Assembly (NCBI RefSeq): GCF_005484965.1
Contig: NZ_CP034036.1
Location: 2,480,001-2,544,000 of the forward strand
DNA from: Brenneria nigrifluens DSM 30175 = ATCC 13028
GTDB taxonomy: Bacteria; Pseudomonadota; Gammaproteobacteria; Enterobacterales; Enterobacteriaceae
Length of the DNA: 64,000 nt
Reading direction: 5' to 3'
Shown: positions 62,008 through 64,000 of the stretch, in pieces
Layout: the number at the start of each line of letters is the position of its first letter
Numbering within the stretch: position 1 is the first letter of the stretch
Made by a program: the position numbers and the translations under genes
Notes under the pieces: generated by a model
The model's database searches: none
The model's input: only the letters and a program-made list of their open reading frames with translations
What the model was told of the DNA's origin: nothing

Positions 62008-62712
62008 TTAGGGTTTCAGATGAGCCAGCCAACGTCTTTCCGCTTTGCGAAACAGGCTGATAAGCGCATAAGAGATAATCAGATAGATGACGGCCGCAAT
62101 GCCAAACGCGTAGAAAGGCTGATAGGTGGCGGCGTTAATATCGCGCGCGATCTTCAACAGATCGGGCACGGTGGCGGTAAAGGCCAGCGCCGTGGAGTGC
62201 AGCATCATAATGACTTCGTTGCCGTAGGCCGGCAGCGAGATGCGCAGCGCGGAAGGCAAAATGATACAGCGGTACATTTTGAAGCGTGAAAAACCGTAGG
62301 CGCTTGCCGCTTCGATTTCTCCATGCGGCACCGAACGGATGCCCCCGGCAAAAATTTCCGCGGTATACGCGCAGGTATTGAGTATCAACGCCAGAATCGC
62401 GCAGTTCATGCCGCTACGGAAAAACGCGTTGAGGAATTCCGTACCGCGGACAATCTCCAGGGTATAGACGCCGGAATAGATCACCAGCAATTGCACATAC
62501 AGCGGCGTACCGCGAAAGATGTAGATGTACAACCAGGCGGGGAAGCTTAGCCAGCGGGACGATGAAACCCGCGCCACCGCCATCGGCACCGCCAGCAAAC
62601 CGCCGATGGTCACCGAGATGATCAATAACCACAGCGTAATCGCCACACCGGTAAAACGGTAGCCATCACTCCACAGCAGCGACTGCCAGTACTGTTGTAA
62701 AATCTCGATCAT
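62008..62712 (-). CDS. hisM: Histidine/lysine/arginine/ornithine ABC transporter, permease HisM
   Basis: A 234-residue permease with five spans. MIEILQQYWQSLLWSDGYRF and IFRGTPLYVQLLVIYSG match E. coli HisM; EAA loop GEIEAASAYGFSRFKMYRCI. It overlaps hisQ by four bases. Confidence 0.93.
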   Translation of the reverse strand: MIEILQQYWQSLLWSDGYRFTGVAITLWLLIISVTIGGLLAVPMAVARVSSSRWLSFPAWLYIYIFRGTPLYVQLLVIYSGVYTLEIVRGTEFLNAFFRSGMNCAILALILNTCAYTAEIFAGGIRSVPHGEIEAASAYGFSRFKMYRCIILPSALRISLPAYGNEVIMMLHSTALAFTATVPDLLKIARDINAATYQPFYAFGIAAVIYLIISYALISLFRKAERRWLAHLKP

Positions 62713-63395
62713 AACTCAGCCCTCTTGACGCCGATGGAGTAACGCTTTTCCAGCCACAGCAGAACGCCGTTGGAAATGGTGGTGAAAAACAGGTATATCC
62801 CGCCGGCGACCAGCGCGTAGAAGAAGGGTTGCCAGGTGCCTTTACCCGCCAGTTGCGTGGCCTTGACCACATCGTTAAGCCCCAAAATGGAAACCAGCGC
62901 CGTCGCCTTGAGGATTATCAACCAGTTGTTGCCGATACTCGGCAGCGCGAAACGCATCATCAACGGAAACAGAATGCGGCGGAAAATCTGGGCGCCGCTG
63001 AAACCGAAAGCCGTGGCCGCTTCGATCTGTCCGCGCGGCACCGCCATAAAAGCGCCGCGGAACGTTTCGGTAAAATAGGCGCCATAAATAAAGGCCAGCG
63101 TGATAATCCCCGCCGTCAGCGGATCGATATTGATTTGGGCGACGCCGAAAAATTCGGTGACGTTATTCAGCGCGATCTGCAATCCGTAGAAGATCAGCAA
63201 CATCAGCACCAGATCCGGTACGCCGCGGATCAGGGTAGTGTAGATATTGAATATGGCGACGACCGGACGGTAGCGGGAGAGTTTGCCGCCCGCGCCGATA
63301 AGACCGATGATCACCGCCAGCAGCACTGAACTCAGCGCCAGCTCCAGCGTCACCAACGCCCCTTCAAAGATAAGTTTATTGTAGCCCTGCAACAT
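62709..63395 (-). CDS. hisQ: Histidine/lysine/arginine/ornithine ABC transporter, permease HisQ
   Basis: A 228-residue permease with five spans: MLQGYNKLIFEGALVTLELA, RGVPDLVLMLLIFYG and the EAA loop GQIEAATAFGFSGAQIFRRI. First gene of hisQMP-ctlX. In E. coli hisJ is just upstream; here the 197 bases before it lead to astE instead, with A+T-rich sequence and no recognised promoter motif. Confidence 0.92.
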   Translation of the reverse strand: MLQGYNKLIFEGALVTLELALSSVLLAVIIGLIGAGGKLSRYRPVVAIFNIYTTLIRGVPDLVLMLLIFYGLQIALNNVTEFFGVAQINIDPLTAGIITLAFIYGAYFTETFRGAFMAVPRGQIEAATAFGFSGAQIFRRILFPLMMRFALPSIGNNWLIILKATALVSILGLNDVVKATQLAGKGTWQPFFYALVAGGIYLFFTTISNGVLLWLEKRYSIGVKRAEL

Positions 63396-63592
63396 ATGTC
63401 GTTCCTCTGTATCGCATCATCGTTGGAGTGGTGTTCCAGTCGGGGGCATTCGCCTTTGTAAAGTAACCGATTGCATTAATGAAACAATTATTTTTAATAT
63501 AATTCAATATATTATATTGAAACAATGTCCACTTCCCCGCCGTAAAAGCGCGTTTTTCTCACCCTGAACAGACCTATTTTTCCCACGGCGGC

Positions 63593-64000
63593 TCATAGCA
63601 CGGCAAGACCGTCCGGCGCCATCTCCGTCAACACCAGTCCGGCCCGCAGCCCCGGCGCCACATTCGGGTTGGGAAACAGAATCCATTCGCGATCGTGCTT
63701 TACCCGGTAAAGTTCCCCCGGCTGTTCGCACAGCAAGGTTCCCTGCTCGAAACAGGTGAAATTGGCGGTATCGTCAGCGAGGTGCAGCCGAAATGCGTCG
63801 CCGTGTTTGATGAGCGAACGGGCAACGCGAAACCACGCCGGCGGCGGCCCGCTTCGCGCCGGCAACGCCATAGCGCTCACTTCGGCCCGCAGGGCGCGAT
63901 CGATAGCGGAAAACTGGTGCGGATCGTTACAGCCAAACGCTCTCGCTTTGCCCAATTCCAACGTGCAACTACCCGCCTGCAACCGCTCGCTGCTGAAATG
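63593..64000 (-). CDS. astE: Succinylglutamate desuccinylase AstE, C-terminal part
   Basis: AstE performs the last step of the arginine succinyltransferase pathway, releasing glutamate and succinate. Only the last 135 codons are present; the gene continues past the right edge. CTLELGKARAFGCNDPHQFS, LHLADDTANFTCFEQGTLL and REWILFPNPNVAPGLRAGL match the C-terminal half, including the zinc-site glutamate in the LELGKARAFG block. It points to an astCADBE operon to the right, next to an arginine transporter. Confidence 0.88.
   Translation of the reverse strand, partial: HFSSERLQAGSCTLELGKARAFGCNDPHQFSAIDRALRAEVSAMALPARSGPPPAWFRVARSLIKHGDAFRLHLADDTANFTCFEQGTLLCEQPGELYRVKHDREWILFPNPNVAPGLRAGLVLTEMAPDGLAVL

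Overview
The window looks like chromosomal DNA of a soft-rot or plant-associated enterobacterium (Enterobacterales, Pectobacteriaceae; Brenneria, Pectobacterium and Dickeya are the nearest genera I can suggest). The housekeeping genes (cspC, ihfA, pheST, infC-thrS, nadE, htpX) read as close relatives of E. coli genes. The pectin-catabolism set (kdgF, kduD, pelW, togMNAB, kdgM, kdgR, ogl), with KdgR-type palindromes in front of it, is typical of pectinolytic enterobacteria. I saw no rRNA, tRNA, CRISPR array, intact insertion sequence or prophage.

Layout. 1-0.7 kb: 5' end of rlmA, cspC and the tiny yobF. 1.5-5.1 kb: a Fur-box-preceded iron/manganese ABC operon (yfeABCD/sitABCD). 5.2-7.9 kb: a hairpin-rich repeat, then yniA, yniB and hxpB. 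7.9-16.6 kb: pectin block with kdgF divergent from a kduI remnant and kduD, then pelW-togMNAB and kdgM. 17-23 kb: tcyP, an RcnB-like protein, osmE/nadE, an ABC exporter and ygbA. 23-30.4 kb, minus strand: thrS-infC-rpmI-rplT-pheM-pheS-pheT-ihfA with its attenuator and the thrS operator. 30.7-35.2 kb: a periplasmic FMN-binding protein, yebO, a duplicated hairpin repeat, kdgR, ogl and htpX. 35.4-41.6 kb: the pyruvate-sensing pair ypdA/ypdB beside its known target yhjX, with a YpdB operator between them, then a GAF-PAS-GGDEF-EAL protein. 42-44.7 kb: a succinate-semialdehyde-type dehydrogenase and small orphan genes.

44.9-60 kb is accessory in character and looks richer in G+C. It holds a LysR regulator convergent with a long minus-strand catabolic operon: TRAP transporter (dctP-Q-M), HpcH/CitE-like lyase, TPP-dependent decarboxylase/synthase, aldehyde dehydrogenase, RraA-like protein and a complete peptide/opine-type ABC transporter. 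An M20 amidohydrolase lies upstream on the same strand. A sequence matching the sigma-54 -24/-12 consensus, with an NtrC-like site behind it, precedes dctP and suggests control by nitrogen supply. The substrate is unknown; this is the best candidate for an undescribed pathway. 60.2-64 kb: ctlX, hisP, hisM and hisQ, then the 3' end of astE, suggesting basic amino acid uptake and breakdown.

How the genes work together. Extracellular pectin fragments would enter through KdgM, cross the inner membrane through TogMNAB, and be cut to unsaturated monomers by PelW and Ogl. KdgF linearises these, and KduD acts after the isomerase step. The local kduI is reduced to about 20 codons, so the isomerase must be encoded elsewhere or be replaced. 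KdgR, encoded in the window, would repress this set.
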